Source of the DNA: Pontederia crassipes
Lineage: Eukaryota; Streptophyta; Magnoliopsida; Commelinales; Pontederiaceae
Direction: 5' to 3'
Assembly (NCBI GenBank): GCA_030549335.1
Contig: CM060192.1
Coordinates: 22,758,157-22,822,156, forward strand
DNA length: 64,000 bases
Each line of letters begins with the position of its first letter. The stretch's first letter is position 1. This document shows positions 38,931 to 51,260 of the stretch, piece by piece. The position numbers were made by a program, and so were the translations under genes. Below the pieces are notes generated by a model. The model was given only the letters and a program-made list of their open reading frames with translations. It did no database searches and was not told the DNA's origin.

Positions 38931-41053
38931 ATGTAGTGGTTACTCCTATATACAATGTGCATATTATAATTAGCTAATATGTTCACGTACTTTTGCTTAT
39001 GCCTTTATATATGTTAGAATTAGATGAGTTGCATCATTGGGATCATGAACAAGTGACCTAATTAGCTAGGTGTGGACAATGTTCTGTCAAGTGATAGGAC
39101 ATATTAGATTAAACTTATAGTGTAGTTAGCCAACTATAGGCTGTTGATTTTTAGAAACAATGTACAAAACTTTACGTCAAAACTTCTTCCGTTACCAGGT
39201 ATTCTGATAATACCTCTATCATGTTTTTTTTCAAAAAATTAAAATCAAGTTCCTTGAAAGTACTCTAGAATTATAAAGCATGACATCTAGCATTTTTTTA
39301 TTTGAAAACTTTTGAAGTTCCATTGTTAAATCCTCAACTTCCTTTTTTAAATCTACAATCTCCACATTTTGTTTTTCAAAAGAATTATTAATAGAAGATT
39401 TTCCATTTTCAATTCATCTAAAATTTTCATCATTTAAGGTTTTGCAATGTTCACAATCAAGATTTTGTTTATTGCTCTCCTTTAAAATTTTGAAGTCAGT
39501 TTTCAAAGTTTCATGTTTTTTTAAGGATAATATTGATTATTTAAAATGTTTAATATAGTTTCTTCATGTGTAATAATAAGTTTTTTTCAAATTTGATGAG
39601 CACTTTCATAATTAGAAATCCGATTAAATTCGATAGTATTCAAAGCACAATAAAAAATATTCTTAGCTTTTCAATCAAGTTTCAATAAAAAATTTTCTCC
39701 TTCAGTATATTCTAAACGTGACTTTTCACGTAAGTTAAAACCATTTTAAATAATATCCCACATGTCAATATTAATATAATATACTCTGCTTGCATTCTAA
39801 TATTTCAATATGCAAAATTTGATGTATTAAAAAGTGGAGGACGATTTATTAATTGATCTTCGGAAGGCATAAAATCACTTGATGTCATTAATCTAAAATA
39901 TTTTAAATCTTAAAACTATAGCAATATATCTCTGATACCAATAATAGAATTGAAAGCACCAAAAGGGGATTAATTGTTGTATAAAAATCTTCATGAAAGT
40001 ATTGAAATCATTTTCTTGAAAAATGATCATAAGTAAGAATATAATAGTAAAGAGCAAGTAAGAGGAATTAAACCTAGGAGATACAATGTGTTGACGAGAT
40101 TCAACCAAATTCATTGGCCTACATTTTCACTACAACTTCTCGACCTCAAGACTATTGGAGATCCACTAATTTTCTCTTTTTTCTTGGGGAGAGAGTAATC
40201 CTGAGTAATCCTTTCTACAACACACTGCCTTCTTCTTTGCTCAAGAAGTAAGGCACACATTTTCTTATAAGAAGCCCTCAAACTTACTCAAAATAATAAC
40301 ACAATGATTCCCTCCAACTTTCTCTTATGCTTACACTTAGAAACTAATAGAGGGAAGGGATTATTTGTAAATTTGAGCTCTAAAGAGTGATTATCAACTT
40401 ATAAGTAGCTATAGAGTGATTTTTCTTGTTTGAATTATCTTCCTTCAAGCTTTGGCACTCAATTTATATGTTTTTCTAGGTGTTGTGGACGTCCAACACC
40501 TTTTTCAAACTTTTTAGATTAAATATAACTGTTACTTTGCATGACCATTCGACCGATGACATCAGTCGATTGATTAATGTGACTGTTACAATATTTGCAC
40601 AGCTCATCTTCTGAATGGTCCATTGACATCATTTCGACATTTCTAACTGTGGCTTTTCTTTTGATCGATCGACCGATTATTTAATCGACATCGTCTCAAC
40701 ATTTTCTGATTATAAATGACTTTTCTTCGAGTCACTGACATTTCGATCTAGTCTCGACATTTTTTTAGTGCAATTTTTTTTCTAATCGGTTTTTGACCAA
40801 TTATTCAATTGAAATTATCTCGACATTTTCTAGCTACTTCTCGAATTTATCATTTGACTGACAAGTTGACCGATCGACTAGTAAATCAACCAGTTAGTCT
40901 CTGATTTCCTTTTTAATTTTTTTTACTTCTTGAGTCCTCTCATATACATAATCTTAATTTATATTATCATCACTCAAGTATAAATTAGTAAGTCGTACAT
41001 CCAATTTTATTTGTTATAATAAAAAACATGGAGACTAAATATCGGATTCAACA
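38930..41053 (-). mobile_element. Ty1/Copia remnant: LTR, primer-binding site and gag part
   Basis: On the minus strand an LTR starts at 41053 with TGTTGAATCC and runs to about 39943 (about 1.1 kb). TGGTATCAGAG, the usual initiator-Met tRNA primer-binding site, follows at 39940-39930. The gag region after it carries NRPPLFNTSNFAY, typical of Copia gag (UBN2/DUF4219 type). No pol and no second LTR are visible. It is an old, broken fragment. Confidence 0.7.
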
Positions 41054-41690
41054 ATAATGATTTGAAAACAAAATTTTGCAGGCTCACCCAATAACCAATT
41101 ACTTGGGTCGTCACACAAATTAAAAATATTTTCAAAAAAAATTGAAAACTATTAGTGGGTCGTGATACAAACACATACAACAAAGTCATTGCATGAAAAC
41201 TATTAGTAGTCCCCAGTACACTTGGGTATGATCGTGAAGTTTCACAAATGGATCACACGTTCATGTCCGTAGGGCACAAAAGTTTTGTCATTGTCTATGA
41301 TCCTGTCTCTGTACTAATTTTACATGTGCAGTTATGCGTAATTTTTTTAAAAAAAAATTGACCTAGTAAGTCATTGCAAAGTTTTATATTTTCATTATAC
41401 TATTATTTTAGTGTTTTATATCTTTTTATTTTATCATCTAAAATTTTAATAATATTATCATAATATCAAAAGAGAAATATTCAAATAAAAAAATATCCCA
41501 GAAGGATTTTAAGGGATCCAAGAGATAAAAATATTCAAATAAAAAATATGTCAATGCGCACAGCGCACACTCGAAAATCTGATTAAAATATTCCAGACTG
41601 ATTAAAATTTAAATCTGATGTTCCGAGAAAATAATAATATTTATATTTCAGCACAACTTTTATCCATACAACTTGATACTCTCGAAACCA
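41054..41690. other. AT-rich spacer
   Basis: No gene. A repeated phrase (CATTGCATGAAAACTATTAGT with a nearby GAAAACTATTAGTGGG) indicates a small local duplication near 41140-41210. Confidence 0.4.
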
Positions 41691-42020
41691 TGGTTATTAA
41701 AATCGGACCGGACCGGCCGGTTCAATCACGAACCGACGGCTGGTCCGGTCCAAATTAATTTAAAAAATAGAATTAAAATTGAACCGACCAAAAACCGATT
41801 CAACCGGTAAAAACCGGTTCAACCACTATACCAAAAAAATCTGGTTCAACATTTAAAGTGAAAAAAATAGAAAAGAAAAGTAAAAATAGGAAATAAAATG
41901 TTAGAAAGGAAAGTAAAAAATGAGAAAGTATTTGAATTAAGAATAGTTAAAAATTAAAAAGGAAATAAATGTGGGAAATCAATGTGGGAGAGGAATTAAT
42001 GGAAATTAAAAGGAAAGTAT

Positions 42021-43658
42021 CACTACAAGAAAATCGCGATTTTTCGACGGATATTTTCGACGGTTCTAAATCCGTCGCAAATTGCGACGGATTTTTCGAC
42101 GGTTCCGTTTCCGCCGGATTTTTCGACGGTTATGACCGTCGGAAATAATTTATATTATTATTTAATTTTTCGACGATTAGGAACGTCGATATTTTCGACG
42201 GATATCCATCCGTCGTAATTTCCGACGACTTTTCCGACGGTTACGACCGTCGGAAATAAAAAATTAAATTATATATTTTTTAATATTATTATTAAATTTT
42301 TTCGACGAATTTTCCGACGGTCACGACCGTCGGAAATTAAAAAATTAATTATATTATTTATTATATTATTATTTAATTTTTCGACGATTAGGAACGTCGA
42401 TATTTTCGACGGATATCCATCCGTCGTAATTTCCGACGACTTTTCCGACGGTTAGGACCGTCGAAAATAAAAAAATTAAATTATATATTTTTAATATTAT
42501 TATTAAATTTTTTCGATGAATTTTCCGACGGTTGTGACAGTCGAAAAAAAAATAATTAATTATATAATTTATTATATTATTATTTAATTTTTCGACGATT
42601 AAGAACGTCGATGTTTCCGACGGATATCCATCCGTCGCAAAATCCGCCGCAATTTCCGAAGGTCGTAACCGTCGGTAAAATAAAAAATAAATATTTTATA
42701 TAACTAAATAAAATAAAAATATTTATTATTTACGTTTTCGACGGCCGAAACTGTCGGTAATTAAAATTTCGTTATCCCGCTTTTTTTTCCCTTTTCTCGC
42801 TTTCTTTCCACTTTTTTCCTTTATATATTTTCCCTCCTCCCTCTTCTCTCTCCCTCCTCCCTCCACTCCTCTCTCTCTCTCCCTCCTCTCCTTTCTCTCT
42901 CTCTTGGCCGCGAGCACTGGATCGGCCTCTCCCGCGCGCCGGACGCCGGCGACCCTCTCCCGCGCCGGCGTATCTCTCTCTCCCGTTCCGCGCCGGCATC
43001 TCTCTCTGCTGTCGGTCGGATCCGGCCGCCAGGCTGCCGGATCCGGCCTCCAGCGGCCGGATCGGCCGCCAGGCTGCCGGATCCGGCCTCCAGCGGCCGG
43101 ATCGGCCGCCAGGCGGGCTGGATCCGGCCGCTAATTTTTTTTTATATTTAAAAAATTATTTGCGACGGTTGCGACCGTCAAAAGATCGACGGTTGGGACG
43201 CCCGTCTAAAGTTTCGACAGTTGGGACCGTCGAAAAGTTGCGACGGCTCGGACCGCCGATCTTTTCCGGCGGTTGCAATCGTCGGAAATTTCGACGGCTT
43301 GGACCGCCGGCCTTTTCCGACGGTTGCAACCGTCGAAAATATCGACGGATCGGACCGCCGGCCTTTTCCGGCGGTTGCAACCGTCGAAAATATCGACGGT
43401 TCTAACCGTCGGGGACTTTTCCGGCGATTGCAACCGTCGGAAAATTTCGACGGGTCGAACCGCCGGGGAATGTTCCGACGGCCAGAACCGTCGATATTTT
43501 CGACGAATTTTTTTCGACCGTCGTAAATCCGTTTGCAACGAGTATTTTTCCGACGGATCGATTCCGACTGAAAAACCGTCGGTAATTACGTTATCGACGG
43601 TTTTCGGGCTGATTACCGACGGTTCGGATCGTCGGTAATCCGCGTTTTTCTTGTAGTG
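42021..43658. mobile_element. Non-autonomous CACTA (En/Spm) transposon, 1638 bp
   Basis: It begins CACTACAAGAAAATCGCG and ends with the mirror CGCGTTTTTCTTGTAGTG, flanked by the 3-bp duplication TAT (42018-42020 and 43659-43661). Both sides carry dense subterminal repeats of the form TTTCGACGGTNNNNACCGTCGAAA, the transposase-binding arrays of this superfamily. The centre (42780-43130) has a CT-rich, TATA-preceded tract and a GC-rich tandem repeat. No transposase is encoded; all frames over the subterminal arrays are artefacts. Confidence 0.95.
42900..43135 (+). repeat. GC-rich core of the CACTA element with tandem GGATCCGGCC units
   Basis: Repeats of about 45-50 bp containing GGCTGCCGGATCCGGCCTCC and GATCGGCCGCCAG lie at about 43015-43130, preceded by CT-rich sequence and a CTTTATATATTTT box near 42820. 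A plus-strand frame from 42904 (alanine/proline/arginine-rich) runs through it. This looks like a captured promoter plus 5' exon or a decayed first exon of the parental transposase. I cannot decide. Confidence 0.5.
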
Positions 43659-44367
43659 TATTAAAATGAAAATAAAGAAGAAAATAAAATGAAGTAAGTG
43701 TGATGTATGGAAAATTAATTTAATTTATTATCATCACAAAATAGTATAAAATAATTAACAAAGTATATCAATAATAATAACTCATAGTTTTTATGAATAT
43801 TAAAAATTTTAGTATATTTTTATTATAAAAAAGTAAATAAATATGGGAATTAATGGGGAGAGAGGAATTAATGGAAATAGAAAAATAAAAATATTAAAAT
43901 GAAAGTAAAGAAAAAAATAAACATGAGAGTGATATATGTCAAAATTAATTAATATATTATCACTCTAAAATAGTATTGAAGAATAAAATAAAATAATTAA
44001 TATACTATATTAATAATAAAAATTCAAACTTGAACATTAATATTTAATTAAATATTTGTTTATTATATTTTATTATGAAGTATAAGCATTATATAATATT
44101 TATTATATATAATTATTTTAGATAATATTAATTTAATAAAATCCGGTTGAATCCGATCAAACCGATCTAACCATGACACAGTTGATCGTCCGATTGGGTG
44201 GCCGGTCCGATTTTAATAAGATTGATCGAAACCAAAGATGGACAAATAATTAATGAGCGATAAATAACATCTCGTCGAGTATGTGGCCTATCATGGATTA
44301 TACAAACTTATTAATCCATCCAGAAAAATATACACACCACCACCACCACCACCACCTTCCGCCCACC

Positions 44368-44889
44368 TCAATAAGGCCTTTCGCCGATCACGTTACCGGC
44401 AGGGTAATAGTTGCAGTTGATGAAGACGCCGCCATTGTTTGTGCAAACGACGCGGGCACAACCGATGCTCGTCGACTTCGCCCAGACGACCTGCTCGTAG
44501 GACAGGCACTCGCCCTCCTTCCCGGCGGCGCAAGTGTTGTTGTCGTGGTTGTAGAACGCCTTACCCGATACCCAGAAACCAATGGCGTCCTGGGCCGTCC
44601 AGTCCTTGCCGGCGGACCCCTCGAACAGGATCTCGCCATAGGTGCCGTTCGAGAGGACGAGGGAGCAGTCGCCCATTCGTTGGTTGGCGTAGTTACTGGC
44701 GTAGGCCGCCACGGTGGCGTTCCACGCCACCGGACCGACGCGGACGGCGGACCGAGCGGCGTTGTGGCCTTTCACGAAGTCATCGGGGGAGTTCTGTGCG
44801 GAGGCGGTGTGAGTCAGTACCAGAACGGTGAGACAGATCAGAGCCACGGTGCGCTTGGAGGAGCTCATGCTCATCGGAGATTTGGTCAT
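44368..44889 (-). CDS. PR-1-like secreted CAP protein, copy 1
   Basis: An intronless 173-residue ORF. The chosen start (44889) gives a short basic N-region and a hydrophobic signal core (VALICLTVLVLTH) with likely cleavage after TASA. An upstream in-frame ATG at 44988 would put about 33 extra residues before the signal and is less likely. The CAP domain shows [44 protein letters not shown], then [18 protein letters not shown] and GGVFINCNY. The first His (GHN) and Glu (YGE) of the CAP site are kept, but the usual HYTQ is SYEQ, so the second His is lost. It ends CNYYPAGNVIGERPY, fitting the CAPE peptide rule PxGNxxxxxPY. PR-1 proteins act in the apoplast, where they bind sterols and are defence-induced. 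High third-position GC contrasts with the flanks. Confidence 0.92.
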   Translation of the reverse strand: MTKSPMSMSSSKRTVALICLTVLVLTHTASAQNSPDDFVKGHNAARSAVRVGPVAWNATVAAYASNYANQRMGDCSLVLSNGTYGEILFEGSAGKDWTAQDAIGFWVSGKAFYNHDNNTCAAGKEGECLSYEQVVWAKSTSIGCARVVCTNNGGVFINCNYYPAGNVIGERPY

Positions 44890-44989
44890 TGCAGTATCAC
44901 CACTATGAAATAATTGTGCGAACAAGTAGATTAAAGCAAGTGCTGTGCTCTGCTGACAATAGAACCAGAGGGGCAAACAGCCAGTCAAA

Positions 44990-45876
44990 GGAGATAAAGG
45001 TCAACAACGTGGCTTATTCTCATTGGGTAGCAGAGTGAAAGACAGCTAAGTATTAAACCATATAAAATATTTAATATATATGTTTTATTAATTTCTTATT
45101 AAATTAGTAGTAAAAACTATTTTTTTTTTGAAGTATTAAACCTTTATGAAAAAAGGGGAAAAACGGATGAGATAATTATGATGACCAGAGTTCTGAGGTA
45201 CAGCCATGTGAGAGGAATATAAAATTGGTTCGGTACTACACAAACAAACAAAGATGGCCAAAGAAATTTCAAAGCAATTTGGCTAGCTAAACATTAATAA
45301 ATAAATAAAGAGTAACTAACCTATAAATAGTATATATTTTATTAATCAACAGGCGATTGTCTTTGTTTAATTGTTTCTCACTGGCAATCTTCTCGAACTA
45401 TATACATTATAAGTAAATATTAATCTGACAAAGCTAATTGGTCTAACACGACATAATGTACGTACCACATCTGGCTATCTGAGACACGCGGATCTTGATG
45501 AAGTAAATAATATTACAAAATGACTGGAATAAACAAAATGATGCAGATATACGATAGAATATGTACTTCACTTCACTTTAGATTTCTTTTTTCTCGGTTT
45601 ATTATATAATTAATTACATTTATATGAATATCCACTGGTTCCATCTTGTTTTCTTCAGTTAGTGAAAGAGTTGTTTTTTTAGGACAGAATCTGCAGATGC
45701 CAAATAAATATATCAAATCCCTTCGCAGTAGAACCATTGATTCGTCGCATGCGCCTCTTGTTTTCTGCAACTTGTGCTAATTAAATCCGAAGGTTGTCTT
45801 GATTGCAACATAAAGCGTGGAGTTCAAATGAAACGATGCTAAATTGCAGAGTGATCACATCTCCCCTTCAAGTTTC

Positions 45877-45878
<2 letters not shown>
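44990..45878. other. Divergent intergenic region between PR-1 copies 1 and 2
   Basis: AT-rich. It must hold the promoters of both divergently transcribed genes. AAGTATTAAACC occurs twice (45048 and 45131). No further element was recognised. Confidence 0.45.

Positions 45879-45964
<86 letters not shown>
45879..45964 (+). repeat. (CT)n tract upstream of PR-1 copy 2
   Basis: About 85 bp of nearly pure CT ends 66 bp before the start codon and is likely in the promoter or 5' UTR. It is in frame with the ORF, but the leucine/serine run upstream of 46031 is an artefact. Confidence 0.9.
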
Positions 45965-46030
45965 GATTTGTGTATGTTACTGACTTACTGTACGGTAAGC
46001 CATAGTAATAGAAGGAAGGCGATACACAGA

Positions 46031-47431
46031 ATGAGTTGCGTCTCTGGTTTCAACGTAGTAGTGCTGGCCACGATATGCGTAATTGTTCTGGCTACGGGGC
46101 CATCAGTTCGCACCGTCTTGGCACAAAACACCCCGGATGACTTTGTCAACGACCACAACGCCGCTCGTGCCGCCGTCGGCCTGGGCCCTGTGTCGTGGGA
46201 CGAGGCCGCGGCGGCCTACGCCAGTAACTACGCCAACGAGCGCATCAACGACTGCCAGCTGATATACTCAGGCGGCCCCTACGGCGAGAACGTCTTCTCC
46301 GGGGTCGCCGGCGTCGATTGGACGGCTCAAGACGCAGTCGATTCGTGGGTCTCCGGACAACTATACTACGATTACGCCAGCTACACCTGCTCTGCCGGCC
46401 AGGTATTTTGTAGTATGCTCGAGTTTCGATCTCAGGATTGGCTTTCTTTTTCATATGTATAGTTTGCCACCTCAGTTGCTTAATTAGTTGCCTTCTTACT
46501 GTTTTACGTTTTTTCTAATGATTTCTGTTTTACACACAAAATTTTATCCAAGATTTTCTTCTTCTTTTCTTTTTTTTTTTTATTTTTTTTGCTCCATCAG
46601 TTTCGCCTCAACCCAAACATATATTTTTTCATGAAAACATTTGTTACTTATATGATTCAGATATTAATGTGCAGAATTCATTTTATTATACAGTAAAAGA
46701 TATCTTTACTTTTCCATATATTCCTAATTTTGTGAAATCAATTGTCTTGCTTTAATTGGGAACGCTCAGCATTTGCTTATTTATCTCCTCTTCTAAGTTA
46801 ACTTTCATTAACTGTCTTATTGTAAATTTTCGGTGTTACTTATAATATCAATGATCTTATTCATTTCGAGATAGGGAAAAATGATGTATTCTAATGTTTT
46901 TATACGGATGAGAAGAACTCTCTACCGATCGGGCGTTTGGAATTTTAAGACGTCAAGATCTCAATAATTGCCTTTTACAAAAATAAAATAAGTAAAAGTA
47001 AAAATAGAATTTAACTTTGATGTTCATTTTTATCTATTACATTATTCTTGAGACCATCAACTTATTCAACTCTGATATCATTTCAATGTTATCTTACGAA
47101 TTTAATTTTATATATTTTTCATCAAAATTGAGTTTTAGTTTATCATAAGTTAATGTCATGTTATATTTTGATATGATGCTATGTTCTTTAAATTAAGTCC
47201 AATTTTATGCCACTATTATTTTAAATTTTTATATTAAAATTATTATGTTTTTCTTTACGACATACCACTATTAGATTTGAAAAGTTGTCAATGAAAATTA
47301 ATATCTTGTAGTTAATTAATCCATAAATATAATATTTATTAATAAATATGTTATTTTGATTATTTTAATAAAAAGATATCTCTTATCCATAAAGTAGGTA
47401 GTATCGCTCAGTTTTAAAAATTCATCGCCAT

Positions 47432-47486
<55 letters not shown>

Positions 47487-47869
47487 GGCAACTTTAGTTG
47501 GAAGCTTAATTTTTTTTTAATTTCTTGTACCAAGTCAACGACTTTCTCTTATAGTAAAAAAGAAATAATGAAAACTAATATCATCATGGATAACATTCGA
47601 AAATATCAACCCTCAGCTAAATCAAATTTTCTGGAAAATTCTTTTATGTACAATTTGTGATATTATTATTTTCTCATTATGATAATTGTCACACAAACGT
47701 TATAATGATTAAAAAAGCATTTGAGCTCAATACACATAATTGTGGCTTTGATCCATAAATGTAGGTCCTGTCGAGGGTTTCGACCGGCATCGGCTGCGCA
47801 CGGGTGGTGTGCACCAACGGTGGTGGCATCTTCATCACGTGCAACTACAGCCCCCCGGACAATGTTTGA
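46031..47869 (+). pseudogene. PR-1-like gene, copy 2, split by a 1362-bp intron and degraded
   Basis: Exon 1 (46031-46402) encodes a signal peptide and most of the CAP domain: [60 protein letters not shown], and ends TCSAGQ at a GTATTT donor. After an AT-rich intron (46403-47764, ending in TGTAG) exon 2 (47765-47869) encodes [29 protein letters not shown] and stops after DNV. Compared with copies 1 and 3, the CGHYT segment is absent, the QVVW block reads VLSR, and the CAPE tail is gone. PR-1 genes normally lack introns, so an insertion probably broke the gene here and brought the loss. A truncated 158-residue protein could still be made, so 'pseudogene' is a judgement. Confidence 0.75.
47434..47484. 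repeat. (TA)n microsatellite in the copy-2 intron
   Basis: About 25 TA units. The remainder of the intron (46403-47764) is AT-rich and shows no recognisable mobile element. Confidence 0.9.
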
Positions 47870-48022
47870 CATCTAATCTAAAAATAAAGGCTGCTGCCTT
47901 GATCACTGATGCAAGACGCGTCCCCATTAATCAAGGTTGATTGGTTGTTGTTGTATTTTAAGTGGTAGTAATTTTAAATTCGATCATTTTGATTAGGAGA
48001 ATATATATATTTATTATTTTTC
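47870..48022. other. 3' flank of PR-1 copy 2
   Basis: Short unique sequence; nothing recognised. Confidence 0.4.
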
Positions 48023-48398
48023 AGATTGATTTAGTTCATAAATTATTTCTAAATTATCACGATTTTTTACACCTAATCTTAAATTATGAACTTATTATTT
48101 TGAATTTCTAAACTATCGCGTTCCGTTGACTTTTATCAACTTTTTCGTTATTTTTAATTTTTTTCTATTTACGAAAAGTAAAAAATACCTTTCATAATTA
48201 TAAATGTCGAAATGAAAATATAACGATCTGAGCAGTATTTTTTATTTTTCATAAATAAAAAAAATTAAAGATAACGAAAAAATTAGCAGAAGTCAATGAA
48301 ACGAATAAATTAAAAAAATCGTGATAGCTTGTGGATTAATATTAAATGTAAAAAATTATGATAATTTAGAAATAATTTATGAAAATAATTGATCATCA
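48023..48398. mobile_element. Palindromic MITE/foldback, about 375 bp
   Basis: The left arm (TCATAAATTATTTCTAAATTATCACGAT and on) is mirrored by the right arm (ATGATAATTTAGAAATAATTTATGA). Complementarity continues inward through CCGTTGACTTTTATCAAC / AGTCAATGAAACG and TTATTTTTAATTTTTTT / AAAAAAATTAAAGATAA, so nearly the whole element folds into one hairpin. It is non-coding. No target duplication was fixed. Confidence 0.7.
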
Positions 48399-48969
48399 AA
48401 TCCTGTAAACTCGGGACGAAAAAAAAAGACGTCCCTCACTCGATGTCATTGCGGCCTCAATAATTTTTTACCAATTGGATTATTATTATTTTTCCTATGC
48501 ATGAAATATTGTGTAATAATCTACCCGCGAGCACAGTAGGTGAACCTTGCCACCTAAACATCTTTCCATTTGTCCAACACAATACGAATAAATAAAATCA
48601 AGAGACATGTATGACTTGTCCATCTTTAAAAAACCACGTTCACTATCTCATAACGTAACAGTACACAAGGAGATCTAACAACTGCCAATATTAGATGTTT
48701 ATTAAAATAAAATCCACCAAATACCACTGAAAAATCTTTACTCCATTCAAGTTCATAAGAGCTAATTGATTTGTTCTTGTTTCATGTTTGGTTAAAATAA
48801 TATAAAGATAAAGAGCTGATGAACCAAATTAGGAACAAAATGAATTTTTTAAAATGATACTTTTACTCTTTAATTTAATTTGATGGTTGTATTGTTATCA
48901 AAATTATTTAATTTGATTCAATTGTCTCTAAGATCAACTTATGTAACACTCAAGAAAATATCATATATG
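48399..48969. other. AT-rich spacer
   Basis: No gene or repeat recognised. Confidence 0.45.
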
Positions 48970-49434
48970 TAGTGTTTGGCTAGAAGGACTTTATGAGAGC
49001 TCGTTTGGCTTAACTGATATAAAATATCTGATAAGTTAAAGTGATGATAAGTAGTTTAATGGTTGAAGTTAATTTTAAAAAATAAACAATTACATATTTA
49101 GTAATAAAAAAACTTATAAGTTATTATTTTAATCGAATGATCAAAAAATCCTTAATATTATATTAGAAAAAATATACGAATAAAAATTATGTATATTGTA
49201 AGGGCAAAATAGTACATTCATTATTTAAAGTGATCAATTTTTTCTTCTCAAACAAAATAAGTTGAGGTCTCCCAGATTATTTTTTCTGACTTATAAGTAA
49301 GCAAAATATAAGTGCTAATCAACTCTTTTCTCAGTTACCAAACAAAGAGAAAATTCAAAACTAACTTATAAGTCATTTTAACTGATTTATAAACTTTAGC
49401 CAAACAAGTCCTAGTCAAGTTCTGCCAAACACTA
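48970..49434. mobile_element. MITE, possibly two nested copies
   Basis: The outer ends TAGTGTTTGGCTAGAAGGAC and the mirrored TAGTGTTTGGCAGAACTTGA enclose an inner pair, CTCGTTTGGCTTAACTGAT and the mirrored CTTGTTTGGCTAAAGTTTAT (about 49000-49413). The interior is AT-rich with repeated ACTTATAAGTTA words. The family is unassigned. The pattern fits one element inserted just inside the end of another. Confidence 0.6.
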
Positions 49435-50690
49435 TCCAATTGAAATATAAGTTCCAGTAGGGTCATCTCAACATATTAGGAGGACTAAAGTAAGAAATTA
49501 CTATACTACATATAATAAATTATTTAAATTATATTTCTCTATTTTCTAATACAAAATAATTATTTTTTTATTTTTAATTTATCTTAAAATAATCAAATTA
49601 TTTCTTAAATCATTTTTGGTCTTAAATAAAATTTTGTTAGTTCAAAGTACTAATTAATTAGTTTGCTAATGTTTTTGTGTATGTAATGCGTGATTTTGGA
49701 CAAGTATCAATTTTTTTTTACTCTAAGGGTATACATATTGAAGTTATTGTAAAGATTTTTACGGTGAAGACCACTTTTTTTAATGAGGAATATTAGTTGC
49801 ATTGTATGTTAAAAGTAAAAAGTTTATAATTGGTTAGCACAATTAGTTAATGGGGTTGTATCTCAAAGTCAATGAGTTTATCTTGTGTTAGATTTCTAAA
49901 AAATTACCAATTTTTTTCGATATATCCTTCTGAATATCAAATTAGTCGGGTGTCAATAATCTTAAACATCGATAGATCTTAATAAAAAAAGAAATATTGA
50001 AAGAATTGATAAATTGGAAAAAAAATAAAATATTTAATTAATATTATTTAACTAAGACTAGATATATCATAAATAATAGATAAAAATAAGATTCATTTCA
50101 AAATAAAAGCATTCACATTTGTTTGACTATTAAAAATTAATAATATTAATATAATATCCGATAAAGGGGCCTCAAAATTGATGGAGGCCTCAGCCAATTC
50201 GAGTCAACATTTTGCTAATAATAAAAAATAATTTAAGTTAATTTGAAATAATATTGCTTATTCATAAAAAATAATATTTCTAAATTACAAAACATATTTT
50301 ATTAATTATTTATGACTAAAATGACATAAACATATTTACTTTTACAATATAAAATTAAACTAAACCAATTATAAAAAATGAACTAGGAATCTAAATAAAG
50401 TATTATATTAACAAAATCAATAAGTTGATTATTATTATTGTTGTTGTTGTAGGAAAATTGATCATATGACATTATTATTATTATTATTATTATTGTAGGA
50501 AAATTAAGTTTGCATGTCCAATTTTATTGATATTGAGTAAAACATAATGGTAATAATAAAGAATAAATATGTGAAAGTAATTTATTAGTAGAATTATCTA
50601 TGTAAAAAAGTTTTACCATTAGGGATGATTTGATGATGATGATGATGATCATAAATTGAACAATAATCAATGTACAATATCAACAAAGGA
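49435..50690. other. AT-rich intergenic with short trinucleotide runs
   Basis: Contains TTA/TTG runs at about 50430-50495 and a (GAT)n run at 50633-50648. GTAGGAAAATTGATCATATG and GTAGGAAAATTAAGTTTGCA (50449 and 50496) mark a small local duplication. No gene is seen. Confidence 0.45.
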
Positions 50691-50694
50691 CGAG

Positions 50695-51260
50695 GGAGAT
50701 GATTCCATATGCATTGGTTGGTGGGAGTCTTATTTATGTCATGGTCTGTACGAAGTCAGATATCGCTCATTCTGGTAGACTTGTTAGCAAGTTTGCTTCT
50801 AAGTAAGTAAAGGGGTAAGTACGGAATACCATGAAGTAGATTTTGAAGTATCTCCATGCTACAACTATTGTATTTATTTTGGTGCTGAGAAATCAAAACT
50901 AATTGGGTATACAAATTTTTTATATGGCTAGTGATGTGAACAGTAGAAGGTTCATTTCAAGTTACTGAATGATGTTTGTCGGTGGTGTTGTTTCATGGCA
51001 ATCAAGTCTTCAAAAGTGCGTAGCTATGTCAACTACTAAAGCTAAATTTATAGCAAGACAATTAAGGAGTTGTTGTGGATGAAGAAGTTCATGCAAGAAG
51101 ACATTGCTTCGAGTGAAACTTGATTACTGTTGCTCTATTATATGTTTTGAACAATTCTCACATTGGGAGAGAGATTTGTTGGTTTCATCTTGGTGTAGAT
51201 GAAAATTTGCTTTGTTGTAAAACTTATTGTGAAAGAACATTTCATATAGTGAAAATTTGG
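50695..51260 (+). mobile_element. Ty1/Copia pol fragment (RNase H end)
   Basis: Translation shows MIPYALVGGSLIYVMVCTKS followed by DIAH, then GGVVSWQSSLQKCVAMSTT and KAKFIA. These are the hallmark blocks of Copia RT/RNase H C-termini. Only this end of pol remains, without LTRs, and it is a broken, old fragment. Confidence 0.8.

Larger units (their letters stand above)
41694..44219. mobile_element. TIR element with CGGACCGG termini, interrupted by a CACTA element
   Basis: The left end TTATTAAAATCGGACCGG is perfectly mirrored by CCGGTCCGATTTTAATAA at the right end, giving an 18-bp inverted repeat, followed by more CCGGTTSAACC-type words on the left. Without the nested CACTA it is about 885 bp, AT-rich and non-coding. 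The superfamily is undetermined: no clear target duplication was found. Confidence 0.7.

Noticed and set aside
43156-43638. Overlapping 75-121 residue frames on both strands
   Set aside because: They are open only because the CACTA subterminal CGACGGT repeats lack stops in several frames.
44281-44913. A 210-residue plus-strand frame and a 130-residue frame
   Set aside because: Antisense shadows of PR-1 copy 1, kept open by its GC-rich codons.
45048-45142. AAGTATTAAACC direct repeat as another micro-insertion
   Set aside because: The 71-bp spacer does not end in an A tail in either orientation, and a 12-bp AT-rich repeat is plausible by chance.
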